From: Reichenbachiella sp.
Lineage (GTDB): Bacteria > Bacteroidota > Bacteroidia > Cytophagales > Cyclobacteriaceae
Direction of reading: 5' to 3'
Assembly (NCBI RefSeq): GCF_033344935.1
Contig: NZ_JAWPMM010000001.1
Location: 1,598,001-1,662,000, forward strand
DNA length: 64,000 nt
Notes under the pieces: generated by a model
Seen by the model: only the letters and a program-made list of their open reading frames with translations
Told to the model about the DNA's origin: nothing
Databases searched by the model: none
Shown here: positions 45,852 to 55,251 of the stretch, one piece after another
How the letters are laid out: every line of letters starts with the position of its first letter
Numbering within the stretch: position 1 is the stretch's first letter
Translations under genes and position numbers: made by a program

Positions 45852-46816
45852 ATGTTCACAGTTCTTACTTTAAATGCTGCATCTATGCATATCAACAACA
45901 AAGCCAACGCCAGAAAGTAATAGTATTTATTGGCAGATACGTCCATGGTTTTGCTATCTCTTAGTTCACCCTCTATATCGCCAATCGTATTGATCAACTT
46001 TTCTACATCATTTTGTGTGGCGTTGATCTCAAAATACTTGCCACTCGTAGCTGAGGCGATTTTCTTGAGCGATACTGGGTTCAGTTTACTGACCACATCT
46101 TGTCCGTTGTTGTCTTTTTTGAAACCACGTTGGGTCATGATTTTGCTGCCCTGTGCAGTTCCTATGCCGAGCGTAAATAGTTTGATGCCTTCTTCTTCAA
46201 TCGTCTTGGCAATGCTGGCCGTGTTTTCTCCAAAGTCCTCTCCATCACTGATGAGAATAATGATCTTGGACTTTTGTCGAGTAACGGTTTCTTTATCATC
46301 TGAGATTTTGCCCAATGCCATTTTGAGCGGTGGCCCAAAGTCTGTACCTGTATTAGGTACCAGATTAGTATTCAATGTTTCTATAAAAAGATTTAACGCG
46401 CTTTTGTCATAGGTCAGTGGGCATTGCACATAGGCTTCATTAGAAAACATGATCAGCCCAATTCTATCAGAAGAAAAGGCCTCAACGATCTCTTTGAGCT
46501 CAAATTTTATTTTTTCCAAACGAGTAGGTTGGATGTCGAAGGCATTCATAGACTCGGATAAGTCTATGGCGATAAAAATGTCCTTACCGATGGATTTGAT
46601 TTCTTTAGTAGATTCTCCGAAAGATGGCCCGAGTAGCGCCACGATAAACAAGGCGAAATAGGCCGCTCTCAACGTGATTTTGTAGAATACTCGTCGGTAG
46701 GTGGTACCCAAGGCTTTGGCTGCTCGTATAGTTCTGACTATGTAGAGCATATAAAAAACGCCAAATAAAATAATGAAGAATAATTCTAAGCTACCGATCT
46801 CGCCGCTCCAAACCAT
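45848..46816 (-). CDS. BatB-like VWA-domain membrane protein
   Basis: 322 aa. TM helices near 10-28, 50-66 and 297-315, enclosing a von Willebrand A domain with MIDAS motif DLSES (residues ~87-91), the TDFG Thr and ISDGED. Exposed to the periplasm, binds a divalent metal and probably partners. Translationally coupled to the TPR gene. Confidence 0.9.
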   Translation of the reverse strand: MVWSGEIGSLELFFIILFGVFYMLYIVRTIRAAKALGTTYRRVFYKITLRAAYFALFIVALLGPSFGESTKEIKSIGKDIFIAIDLSESMNAFDIQPTRLEKIKFELKEIVEAFSSDRIGLIMFSNEAYVQCPLTYDKSALNLFIETLNTNLVPNTGTDFGPPLKMALGKISDDKETVTRQKSKIIILISDGEDFGENTASIAKTIEEEGIKLFTLGIGTAQGSKIMTQRGFKKDNNGQDVVSKLNPVSLKKIASATSGKYFEINATQNDVEKLINTIGDIEGELRDSKTMDVSANKYYYFLALALLLICIDAAFKVRTVNI

Positions 46817-47135
46817 ATATGAGTATTTTCAAATCAAACAAATATAGCCATCCTCCCTATGGGGCGAAAGGAGTTTTTCTTCATTTAACAATTTTTAGCA
46901 TTTTCAAATGAAGGAGGGTTGGTTTTGTTTTTTTAAAAGAACGCCTGTCTATATCATCGTGGCGTTGGTGTAAGTTAAAGTGTCGGACACAAAGTAGGAA
47001 AAATCTCCGATTTTTCATCATACCTTTTTTGACCAATGTGAAAAATCGGAGATTTTTCCGGTGCTGCCAGAAAGCGGTGAAGCTAGAAGCTACCTCTGAA
47101 CCGCCATGGGATATAGACGATGTTGACCACCGTTT
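46817..47135. other. Intergenic region with a large inverted repeat
   Basis: 319 bp without a gene. It contains the 21-bp inverted repeat at 46997-47059 and a short dyad TGTC-G-GACA (46981-46989 region). Nothing else recognised. Confidence 0.5.
46997..47059. repeat. Perfect 21-bp inverted repeat
   Basis: Arms 46997-47017 and 47039-47059, spacer 21 nt. Each arm has AAAAATC and GATTTTT halves around CTCC/GGAG. May end transcription of the minus-strand lipoprotein gene at 47136, or be a mobile hairpin element. Confidence 0.85.
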
Positions 47136-47651
47136 TTATTCTAATTGCTTAAACTCTTGATAAAGGTATTCTTCACCGACTGGGTTATATCGGTCTTGGT
47201 ATTTGTGTGCGATTTCAACTAGAATCAATAGGTCTTCGGATTTTATAAATTTGTATTTCGTTTTAACCTCACTTCCAAGTTCAGCTGACACCTCCGAAAC
47301 CAATCCATATTTGTCGATATATAATGTGTCAGATTCGATTCTGAATTGAACATCATAGTCTAGTTCATGTTCGCAGCTATAGTAATAGCTTTCATTTGAG
47401 GAAATACTTAAGGTATCAGTGCAGTTGGGGAATGGGCTGTTTACCCAAATTGTGTTATTCAATTGCAATAATGGCTGTTTTTGGAATTCACGCTTTTTAC
47501 TTAGTTCTGATGCTTTGGTTACTTCCTTCGTTGAAGGTTTAATCGATGACTGTTCGATTGGTTCTTTTAATTCGGTCTTTGTTGATTCCTTAACTGAAGT
47601 TGAACAAGAAAAAAGAAGAACTGAAAAGGCTAATGGTAGGAAGTGTTTCAT
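47136..47651 (-). CDS. Hypothetical lipoprotein
   Basis: 171 aa. Signal with LLFSC (Cys16), then a Ser/Thr/Lys/Glu-rich linker to ~60, then a beta-rich domain with two Cys (NCTDTLS, YSCEHELDYD) and TLYIDKYGLV. No family recognised. AT-rich, single gene. Confidence 0.78.
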   Translation of the reverse strand: MKHFLPLAFSVLLFSCSTSVKESTKTELKEPIEQSSIKPSTKEVTKASELSKKREFQKQPLLQLNNTIWVNSPFPNCTDTLSISSNESYYYSCEHELDYDVQFRIESDTLYIDKYGLVSEVSAELGSEVKTKYKFIKSEDLLILVEIAHKYQDRYNPVGEEYLYQEFKQLE

Positions 47652-48253
47652 TGGTCTAAGTAATGGTGGTCAACAATTATGTAAGTGTAACTAGTTACAC
47701 TTATTTCTTTTACATCATCACCACTATTTTTTCTGATTTTTCTAAAATGAGCTGCGACTCAAGAATAGACAATTTTGGTTGGAGTTCAAAATGGAATTGA
47801 CATGGGTCAGTATGCAAAGTTGTGCCTAAGACTTCTATGCATGAACAAAACCAATGGTATGGGGTCATCTCGTAGTAGAGTGAAGAGATCTCCTCAGGGT
47901 TTAATTTACTTTCTGCATACAGCTGACGAGATTTCTCTGGTCGTGCTTCCCGGCGAAATGACTTTTGGCTCACAAGCTTTGATGGTCTGGGATTAGGTAA
48001 CTGTTTATTGGCTCTTATTCAGAAGTGTTAATCCCCGAGAAATACAGACTGGCTCAATGACAACAAATAGTGATTGCTGCGTTTTGGAGCCGTTCTCCCT
48101 GCCACAGTTAACAATTCATTAGCATAGTAATATTGCGATAAAGTAATCATAATACCGACGTGCTATTTGATAACCTTTTCGTGAAATGAGGCTAAACGCT
48201 TCATAATACTGCCCCACTACTTTCGCAGCATAATTCTAAAATCAAATCGAATA
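47652..48253. other. 600-bp intergenic region with repeat debris
   Basis: Holds the dispersed repeat at 47929-47962 and a related fragment near 48030-48060 (GGCTCAATGACAAC). A TACTTTCG box at 48218-48225 could be the -7 of the TonB receptor gene. No convincing gene. Confidence 0.5.
47929..47962. repeat. Dispersed intergenic repeat, copy 2
   Basis: AGATTTCTCTGGTCGTGCTT then CCCGGCGAAATGAC, close to the copy at 31662-31698. Same orientation. Confidence 0.45.
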
Positions 48254-51124
48254 ATGATGAAAAAATCAATACTCTTGAGCGTATTCACGCTTATACTATT
48301 TACTCTTTCGGGTCGGGCACAAATGGCTGACGGAACGATCTTTGGAAAAGTAGTAGACGAAAACGGACTGGCTATGCCAGGCGCTACGATTACTTTAAAT
48401 GAAGTTCCAGGTAAAGGCACCATCTCTGATGCGGATGGCGCATTTGTGCTGATGGATGTGCCTCACGGCGAACAAACCATGAAAATTTCTTACATCGGTT
48501 ATAAATCTTTTGAGCGAAAAATAAATGTAGACGAGATGACCATGTTACAAGAAAACTACGAATTGGAACCGGGGGTGATTTTGGGAGATGAAGTACTTGT
48601 ATTAGGAGACAGACTGAAAGGTCAGGCCAAAGCGATCAATCAACAAAGAGCCAATAATAATATCACTAACGTGGTGGCTGCCGATCAGATCGGTAGATTC
48701 CCAGATGCCAATGTGGGCGATGCCTTAAAAAGAGTGCCTGGCATCACCATGCAAGGTGATCAAGGCGAAGCCAGAAACATTGTCATTAGAGGGTTAGCTC
48801 CTCAGCTCAACTCTGTGACTGTGAATGGCAACAGACTACCATCTGCAGAAGGTGATAACAGAAACATCCAGATGGATTTGATCCCTTCAGATATGATTCA
48901 AATGATTGAGGTAAACAAAGCTTTATTGCCGGAAATGGATGGTGATGCAATTGGTGGATCAGTCAATTTGGTGACTCGGTCGGCAAGTGAAGGCTTCAGA
49001 GCCTCAGGTACATTGGCTGGTAGCTACAATGAAGTGGGCGATGCGCCAGGCTTCAATTCAAGTTTAGTACTGAGCAACAGGTTTCTAAACAATAAACTTG
49101 GTGCTGTGCTTTCAGGTTCTTTCAGACAAGATAAAATTGGTTCTCACAATGTGGAGGCCGAGTGGGAAAATGAGGTGGAAAATGCAGACTTCGACGAGGA
49201 TCTTCCAGAAGAAGGAAACAACATCGAAGATGTGGAAGTAGACCCCTATTTGGCGGTAAACGAAATCAGAGATTACGATGTGGACAGAACGAGAAGAAGT
49301 CTCTCTTTGAATCTGGATTACAAAATCAATGACAATCATACCCTCTATGCGAAAAGCATGTACAACTGGAGAGATGATTGGGAAAACAGATACAGACTCA
49401 CTACCGAAATTGACGGCGCCGAGTTTGGCAATGGTGTGAATGCAGCACCGACAGAATGGATTGCCGTAGGCGATCGCGAAACTAAGGGTGGGTTGGACAG
49501 CGACAGAATCAAAAATCGCAGACTAGAAGATCAGCGAGTGCAGTCTTACTCCTTGAGCGGTGCACACTATTTTGGCAACGTAGAGGCTAAGTGGGCTGGT
49601 TCGTATTCTAAAGCTTCTGAGGAGCGCCCGAGCGAAAGATATATCATCTATGAGAGTGACGAAGACATGACGGTGAACATGACGCAGTCAATGTACGATA
49701 CGAGAAAGCCACAGTTGGTGATTAACGAGCAGAATTTGTTGGAGACTACCAATTTCGTATTTGACAAAATCGAAGAAGAGAACCAATTGACGGAAGAGGA
49801 GAACTACACCGCACAGTTGGATTTGAAAATCCCACTATCGGTAGTGGCCGGTCAGTCAGGCAACATCAAGTTTGGAGGAAAATTCAACAACAAGACTAAG
49901 AATAGAAATAATAGCTTTGTGGAGTACAGCTGGATCGATGACTCTGGTGTGGAGTACCTAAATCAGATCTCTACAGACGATCGAACGAACCCTGACTTTT
50001 TAGCTGGTGCTAATTATCAAGCGGGTGAATTTGCTTCGGCTTCTTATTTAGGTAACCTCGATTTGACCAACACGAGCTTGTTCGATGGTGAAGATTTACC
50101 AGAAGAGTATCAGACAGCCAACTACATAGCTGATGAAGTAGTAACTGCCGGATACATTCAATGGTCTCAGAATTTGAATGATCAATTGAGATTTATCGTA
50201 GGAGCAAGAGCTGAAAATACAAGTTCAGACTACATTGGCTATCAGTACGTCGAAGACAACGGAGCTATTACCAGTTTGGAAAACAACAAGTCATATTTCA
50301 ACTTTTTGCCAGCGGTACACTTAAGATATGCCGTGAGTGAAAATCTGATAGTAAGAGGTGCCTGGACTAATTCATTAGCTAGACCAAACTACTATGATTT
50401 GGTGCCTTATAGATATGTAGTAGAGGAGGATGAGGAAATCTCTCAAGGTAACCCTGATTTGGATCCTACCACATCGATGAACTTTGATTTAAATGCGGAA
50501 TACTACTTCGAATCTGTAGGTTTGTTGTCTGCCGGCGTTTTCTACAAAAGCATCGACAACTTCATCTACTTCCATCAGTCTACTGAAGACTACAATGGAG
50601 ACGATTTTGATGTCTTGACTCCTGAAAATAGTGGTAAAGGCAACATCGCCGGATTCGAAATCGCAGCACAACGTCAGTTGGATTTCTTGCCGGGTATCTG
50701 GAAAGGTTTGGGCATCTACGCCAACTATACGTTTAACGCTTCGGATGTAGAAGGGATCGCCAACGAAGACGGCGACGAAAGAGAAGGCCTAGATTTGCCG
50801 GGTACGGCAGATCATTTGGTAAACGCTTCATTGTCTTTCGAGACCAAGAAGTTGGTAGTTCGAGCTTCATTGAACTTCTCGTCTGACTACATTGATGAAG
50901 TAGGCGACGACGCATTCTATGATAGATATTATGACAAGCAATTGTTTGTGGATGTGAATGCTTCTTACGCATTCACTAAAAACCTAAGACTGTTTGCTGA
51001 AGCGAATAACCTGACTAATCAGCCTTTGAGATACTATCAGGGAGTTGAAAGCAGAACCATGCAAATGGAATACTACGGCCCTAAATACAACTTAGGCTTG
51101 AAATTCGATTTGTTTAATAATTAA
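48254..51124 (+). CDS. TonB-dependent receptor, likely phosphate-ester uptake
   Basis: 956 aa. Signal peptide 1-22, CarboxypepD_reg domain about 25-115 (GKVVDENGLAMPGATITL), plug about 125-245 (DQIGRFPDANVGDALKRVPG, VRGLAPQLNSVTVNGNR), then a large barrel ending LGLKFDLFNN. The IGRFPDANVGDALKR plug type is common in the large Caulobacter-style receptor family. A purple acid phosphatase gene follows 161 bp downstream, suggesting organophosphate or phytate-like substrates; inference. Confidence 0.93.
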   Translation: MMKKSILLSVFTLILFTLSGRAQMADGTIFGKVVDENGLAMPGATITLNEVPGKGTISDADGAFVLMDVPHGEQTMKISYIGYKSFERKINVDEMTMLQENYELEPGVILGDEVLVLGDRLKGQAKAINQQRANNNITNVVAADQIGRFPDANVGDALKRVPGITMQGDQGEARNIVIRGLAPQLNSVTVNGNRLPSAEGDNRNIQMDLIPSDMIQMIEVNKALLPEMDGDAIGGSVNLVTRSASEGFRASGTLAGSYNEVGDAPGFNSSLVLSNRFLNNKLGAVLSGSFRQDKIGSHNVEAEWENEVENADFDEDLPEEGNNIEDVEVDPYLAVNEIRDYDVDRTRRSLSLNLDYKINDNHTLYAKSMYNWRDDWENRYRLTTEIDGAEFGNGVNAAPTEWIAVGDRETKGGLDSDRIKNRRLEDQRVQSYSLSGAHYFGNVEAKWAGSYSKASEERPSERYIIYESDEDMTVNMTQSMYDTRKPQLVINEQNLLETTNFVFDKIEEENQLTEEENYTAQLDLKIPLSVVAGQSGNIKFGGKFNNKTKNRNNSFVEYSWIDDSGVEYLNQISTDDRTNPDFLAGANYQAGEFASASYLGNLDLTNTSLFDGEDLPEEYQTANYIADEVVTAGYIQWSQNLNDQLRFIVGARAENTSSDYIGYQYVEDNGAITSLENNKSYFNFLPAVHLRYAVSENLIVRGAWTNSLARPNYYDLVPYRYVVEEDEEISQGNPDLDPTTSMNFDLNAEYYFESVGLLSAGVFYKSIDNFIYFHQSTEDYNGDDFDVLTPENSGKGNIAGFEIAAQRQLDFLPGIWKGLGIYANYTFNASDVEGIANEDGDEREGLDLPGTADHLVNASLSFETKKLVVRASLNFSSDYIDEVGDDAFYDRYYDKQLFVDVNASYAFTKNLRLFAEANNLTNQPLRYYQGVESRTMQMEYYGPKYNLGLKFDLFNN

Positions 51125-51137
51125 GATATCATTAATT

Positions 51138-51264
51138 AAAAGCAATTTCAAAAGTCCAAGTATTTGTCAGGCTGAGGTCCTCGAAGCTTGCTGCTAGATG
51201 CAGACAATATTTCGACTTGGCTCAATATGACAAGATTTGGTTATAGACTTTTGAAATTGCTTTT
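51138..51264. mobile_element. MITE-like element with 19-bp terminal inverted repeats
   Basis: Perfect arms at 51138-51156 and 51246-51264 enclose 89 nt. The interior has a second, imperfect dyad (GTCAGGCTGAG at 51166 against CTCAATATGAC at 51221). No coding capacity. It lies between the TonB receptor and phosphatase genes. A long terminator-like hairpin is the alternative. Confidence 0.5.
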
Positions 51265-51285
51265 TACTATAATAAGACCAGAATT

Positions 51286-52245
51286 ATGAAAAAGGAAGTT
51301 ATATATCTAAGCGTACTGTCTCTTATTCTTACGCTCGGATGTTTTTCAAATAAAAGCAATCAGGACGCGGGAGAGGCACCTGCTTCTGAAATAGAAGTAT
51401 TGGAGGACGCCTTGCATTGGTATGTGATTGGTGACTTTGGTCGCAATGGCTACGATGGACAGCAAGAGGTGGCTGATCAGATGCAAGCCACCACCAAAAT
51501 CTTGGAACCAGAATTTATCCTGACTACAGGAGATAATTTCTACCCTGATGGTGTGGCCAGTACACAAGATCCGTATTGGATCTCATCTTTCGAAAATGTC
51601 TATAATGGCTTTGGGCTTTTTGTGCCTTGGTATGCTATACTAGGTAATCATGATTACAGAGGCAACTATCAGGCAGAAATCGATTACACGAATGTGAGCC
51701 AGCGATGGAACATGCCATCACAATACTTTGTGAAAGAAAAAGAAGAGGATGGTGTAACGGTGAAATTCGTTTTTATCGATACCAGCCCGTTCGAAGACGG
51801 ATACTATGAAGAAGAGAAGTATAAGGCTGTCTGGAAGCAAGACAGCACCAAGCAATTGCTTTGGATGGACAGCGTATTGGCCGACAATTCAGCGGATTGG
51901 AAAGTAGTGGTGGGTCATCATCCATTGTATTCTGGAGGAAAAAGAATAGACGCTACCAAAGACATTCGTGGCCATCTGGAGAAGGTATTAAAGAAGCATA
52001 ACGTAGATGCGTATTTTGCCGGTCATGAGCACGACTTGCAGCACATTCACAATCCTTCGTATAAGACACATCACTTTATTTCTGGTGCAGGATCAGAAGT
52101 CCGACCTACAGGCAAGATGGAGTACTCCTTGTTTGCAGAGTCGCAGCATGGATTTGCCACGGCATCGGCCACGAAGGAGCAGCTGTTGGTGCAGTTCGTG
52201 AGCCACGAAGGAGAGGTGATTTATAAATACGGCATTAAAAAGTAA
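51286..52245 (+). CDS. Purple acid phosphatase-like lipoprotein
   Basis: 319 aa. Lipobox LGC (about residue 19). The five metal-ligand blocks of small (TRAP-type) purple acid phosphatases are in order: IGDFGRNG, TTGDNFYPDG, LGNHDYRGNY, VVGHHPLYSG and AGHEHDLQH. It releases phosphate from esters at the cell surface. It pairs with the upstream TonB receptor. Confidence 0.92.
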   Translation: MKKEVIYLSVLSLILTLGCFSNKSNQDAGEAPASEIEVLEDALHWYVIGDFGRNGYDGQQEVADQMQATTKILEPEFILTTGDNFYPDGVASTQDPYWISSFENVYNGFGLFVPWYAILGNHDYRGNYQAEIDYTNVSQRWNMPSQYFVKEKEEDGVTVKFVFIDTSPFEDGYYEEEKYKAVWKQDSTKQLLWMDSVLADNSADWKVVVGHHPLYSGGKRIDATKDIRGHLEKVLKKHNVDAYFAGHEHDLQHIHNPSYKTHHFISGAGSEVRPTGKMEYSLFAESQHGFATASATKEQLLVQFVSHEGEVIYKYGIKK

Positions 52246-52248
52246 ATG

Positions 52249-52281
52249 AAGCAGACCTCGTGAATATGACGAGGTCTGCTT
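52249..52281. terminator. Bidirectional hairpin terminator
   Basis: Perfect 13-bp stem (52249-52261, 52269-52281), 7-nt loop, AT-rich flank. Between convergent phosphatase and cheX genes. Confidence 0.8.
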
Positions 52282-52307
52282 ATTAATACTAAAACCAATA
52301 AGTAACT

Positions 52308-52781
52308 TCAATCCAGTCCAATCACTATAAATGCTTCATGCGACTTCCACTTGATGGGAATGACATAAATAGGAACACCTTTGGGGAACCTTAGTTTTTC
52401 AGGTGCTCCTTTAAAAACGATCGGTACTGAGATCATAAAATTTTTGCCATAAGTTTCGCGTACGTTACCTGAAACTACGTTGGATAACTCTCCGGCCATA
52501 TCCAATAGATCAGCGGACTGTGGTTCTTCTATGTCCAAAAACAACTGAACCAATTCTTTATAGAGGTTAGCGTCTCCTGAAATGTATACAAACCCTTTGC
52601 GGTCTCCTGAGATACCAATCATGCCGGTGTAATCTTTGAGCATGACGTTATCGACTGTTTTTAGGTAAGGGACGCTCGTTTGAGAAATTTCACCTGTCAG
52701 GTGTCCAAAATAGTTGTTCACTGAATTGATAAATAACTGACAGGTCTCTTCGAATTCAACTTTTTCTTTTTCCTTATACAT
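52308..52781 (-). CDS. CheX-like CheY-P phosphatase
   Basis: 157 aa. Single CheC/CheX/FliY domain with the catalytic helix pattern DLLDMAGELSNVVSGN (Glu and Asn two turns apart), SVPIVFKGAP and a closing beta hairpin. It would dephosphorylate the response regulator encoded 6 nt upstream. Last gene of a four-gene operon. Confidence 0.85.
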   Translation of the reverse strand: MYKEKEKVEFEETCQLFINSVNNYFGHLTGEISQTSVPYLKTVDNVMLKDYTGMIGISGDRKGFVYISGDANLYKELVQLFLDIEEPQSADLLDMAGELSNVVSGNVRETYGKNFMISVPIVFKGAPEKLRFPKGVPIYVIPIKWKSHEAFIVIGLD

Positions 52782-52787
52782 AGTTGG

Positions 52788-53150
52788 TTAATTTCTTTTT
52801 AAAAGTTTGTCAAATGCAGTTACCAGATCGGTTTGATTTACTGGTTTATATAGAAAACCTCGTGCGCCCTTATCCAGAGCCAGCAGTCCCGTGTATTTGT
52901 CTGACAACGCCGTGATGATCATCACCTTAGCCTCAGGATTTATCGCCATCATTTTATCAAGGCAGGTGAGCCCATCCATTTCAGGCATGGTTATATCGAG
53001 GGTGACGACATCTGGTCGCTTCATTTCGAACTGATTGATGGCATCCTTGCCGTTTTTGGCCATGCCTACTATTTCTAAATTATAATTGGTCAGGTGTTTT
53101 TCAATGGTGCGACGCATCACTGATGAATCGTCTACAATCAATAGTTTCAT
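52788..53150 (-). CDS. Single-domain CheY-like response regulator
   Basis: 120 aa receiver domain only. Acidic pair at residues 7-8 (IVDDSSVM), phospho-Asp in VVTLDITMPEMDG (about residue 52), Thr in MIITALSD and Lys in FLYKPVN. No output domain, so it acts by protein contact. Lies between the CheA-like kinase and CheX. Confidence 0.92.
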   Translation of the reverse strand: MKLLIVDDSSVMRRTIEKHLTNYNLEIVGMAKNGKDAINQFEMKRPDVVTLDITMPEMDGLTCLDKMMAINPEAKVMIITALSDKYTGLLALDKGARGFLYKPVNQTDLVTAFDKLLKRN

Positions 53151-53160
53151 ATATTTGTTT

Positions 53161-55239
53161 TTAGGCTACGATGGCTAATTCAGGAGTATTTACAGGAAAA
53201 ATGAAGTCCAATTCGAAGGACTTTCCTTTTTTGAATGAAATGTTCAATTTTCCGTTATGTTTTTTGGTAAGGGAGTTGACCAAACTCAGTCCATGACCTC
53301 TACCAGAATGTTCCGTTACACTTTCAGAGGTTGAAAATCCATCCTTGAAGAGTAGTTTGAGAATATCCTTTGCCTCAAAACCTTTGACAGATTCTTTGTT
53401 CACCATTCCTTTCTCCACCGCTTGATGAAGAATTTTCTTTAGATCAAGGCCTTGGCCATCGTCTTTGTATTTGAAATGAAGGTTGTCTCCTTTTTCTGAT
53501 GGATTAAGTGACAATTGGATCAACGCTTCTTCTGGTTTGTTGTTGGCCACACGTACATCTGGTGTCTCAATTCCATGTATGATGGAATTGCGAATAAGCT
53601 GGATGCTGATGTCCTTGATGTCTAACTTAAATTTTTCAGGAATCTGTATGTGTTTTTCGTTGGCAAATTCAAACCTGACTTTTTTTCCCACGTCTGCGCT
53701 AATTCTCTTCGCACCTCTTTCCAGCGCTTCGGCCAGTCTGTCGTCAGTATCCATTTGCTTTTGAGAAAATTGTGTGGAGATATTGATGACTCGGTTGAGG
53801 AGCGCCTTAATATTGGAAAGCAGAATTGAAATTTCACTGATTTCATAGAGAATGTTCAAAAAGTCGTTGCCTACTACATTTTTGGTTTTCAGCTTGCTTA
53901 GCGAGTTTTCCAGATCGTGGAATTTTTCAGTGATCAGTTGCAGATCAATGAGAGAGGCGTTGCCCTTGAGATTGTGAATAGTGTTGAAGGTAAAGTTGAT
54001 CAGCTCATTGAAGTCTCTTTTCGAATCCATCTCATAGCGAAGTGAAATGCTTTCCAGAGTTTCCTCAGCGGTAACCAAAAAGTCCATGAGCAAATCTGGC
54101 TCGATTCTTAGAATACTTAGCATTTGCTCAGTTTCTTGCTTGTTTTTAAGCTCTGCCTCTTTGACTTTCATTTCGAGCTGAACTGTTTCTGTTTCGTCGA
54201 TTACGGTTACCAGGATGTTCCTGATATCTTCTCCCTCAAATACTCTTGAAAAGACAATTTTGATGTGTTTGGAATGCGCGATGCCTTGTTCGTCATAGTG
54301 GAAGATCTCAATGTGCTCCACTGGGTTGAGTTGTGCCAGCACATCCGTTTCAATGTTCTTGTCAAAAAGATGTTTGATGTACATCTGAAGGGCCTCCAAA
54401 TCCCTGGTGACCAGGCGAGGGCGCATAAAATTGATGAACTCTTGATTAGCAATTTCCTTTTGTTCAAAAATTTTCTCCATTTGTTTAGAGTATACATCGC
54501 TAATGGTAAAATCTTTGTTGAGTAGGAAAATTCCTTCGTCTACATTGTCGAACACGGCTTCCGACTGGTTATATAGATATTTAACTTCCTTTCGTTCTTT
54601 GTCCAATTCACTGTGGGCAACCTGTATCTCACTAAGTGAACTTTCCAGTTTTGAATTGGAACTTTCTAGTTCTTTAGATTTCATAGCATTTTGGATGGTT
54701 GCTATTCTGAGGTTGTGTGCCCAGAACCCACAAATGGTAACTACCGTGACTGCAAGACTGATATGGAAAATGAAGGTTTGCAAATCCATATACTCCAATT
54801 GAGTAAAGTAGACTTCTTGCGTGCCGATAAATTGTGCATAGGCAAATGCCCCATGATGCAATCCAACAAACAATATCAGAGGCACTTGTAGCTTCCAGTT
54901 TTGATAGGTAATTAAGATGGCCGAAGCTATGAAAGCAAAAAAGTGCATTTCGAAAAGGCCGTGCATTTGGTAGATAAACAATCCCACATAGACACCGAAA
55001 AACATACTGGCTACATATTGATGCAGCTGAGTATTGGGAAGTGTTAGTTTGATCAAATACCAGGAGATAAGGGATAGAGACCCAACAGAAATAGCTAGGA
55101 GCCAAGTGTCGTAAAAGGTGGCCAAAAAGAGAGAAAAGGCCACATGAGCGAATAAAAATCTAACGATAAATGTATCGGACTTTTGATTAATTTCCTTGAA
55201 TGAAATCGCAAGTTCTTGTTTTGTTAGGTTGTTTGTCAT
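53161..55239 (-). CDS. Membrane-bound CheA-like sensor kinase with PAS and Hpt domains
   Basis: 692 aa. N-terminal six-TM sensor (about 20-185) with conserved His in EMHFFAF and GLHHGAF; coiled coil 190-220; PAS-like domain about 225-350; Hpt helix bundle about 385-480 with phospho-His422 in IHNLKGNASL; CheA-type ATPase to the end (RNSIIHGIETPDVR N box, DDGQGLDL, GRGHGLSLV). There is no CheW-like domain and no receptor or CheW gene nearby, so this is a self-contained pathway, not classical chemotaxis. 12 nt downstream of the thioredoxin-like gene. Confidence 0.88.
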   Translation of the reverse strand: MTNNLTKQELAISFKEINQKSDTFIVRFLFAHVAFSLFLATFYDTWLLAISVGSLSLISWYLIKLTLPNTQLHQYVASMFFGVYVGLFIYQMHGLFEMHFFAFIASAILITYQNWKLQVPLILFVGLHHGAFAYAQFIGTQEVYFTQLEYMDLQTFIFHISLAVTVVTICGFWAHNLRIATIQNAMKSKELESSNSKLESSLSEIQVAHSELDKERKEVKYLYNQSEAVFDNVDEGIFLLNKDFTISDVYSKQMEKIFEQKEIANQEFINFMRPRLVTRDLEALQMYIKHLFDKNIETDVLAQLNPVEHIEIFHYDEQGIAHSKHIKIVFSRVFEGEDIRNILVTVIDETETVQLEMKVKEAELKNKQETEQMLSILRIEPDLLMDFLVTAEETLESISLRYEMDSKRDFNELINFTFNTIHNLKGNASLIDLQLITEKFHDLENSLSKLKTKNVVGNDFLNILYEISEISILLSNIKALLNRVINISTQFSQKQMDTDDRLAEALERGAKRISADVGKKVRFEFANEKHIQIPEKFKLDIKDISIQLIRNSIIHGIETPDVRVANNKPEEALIQLSLNPSEKGDNLHFKYKDDGQGLDLKKILHQAVEKGMVNKESVKGFEAKDILKLLFKDGFSTSESVTEHSGRGHGLSLVNSLTKKHNGKLNISFKKGKSFELDFIFPVNTPELAIVA

Positions 55240-55251
55240 CTTATTGGTAGT

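Noticed and set aside
47710-47973. 87-codon frame on the minus strand
   Set aside because: Consists largely of intergenic repeat sequence (SRREARPEKSR type translation); no promoter or family.
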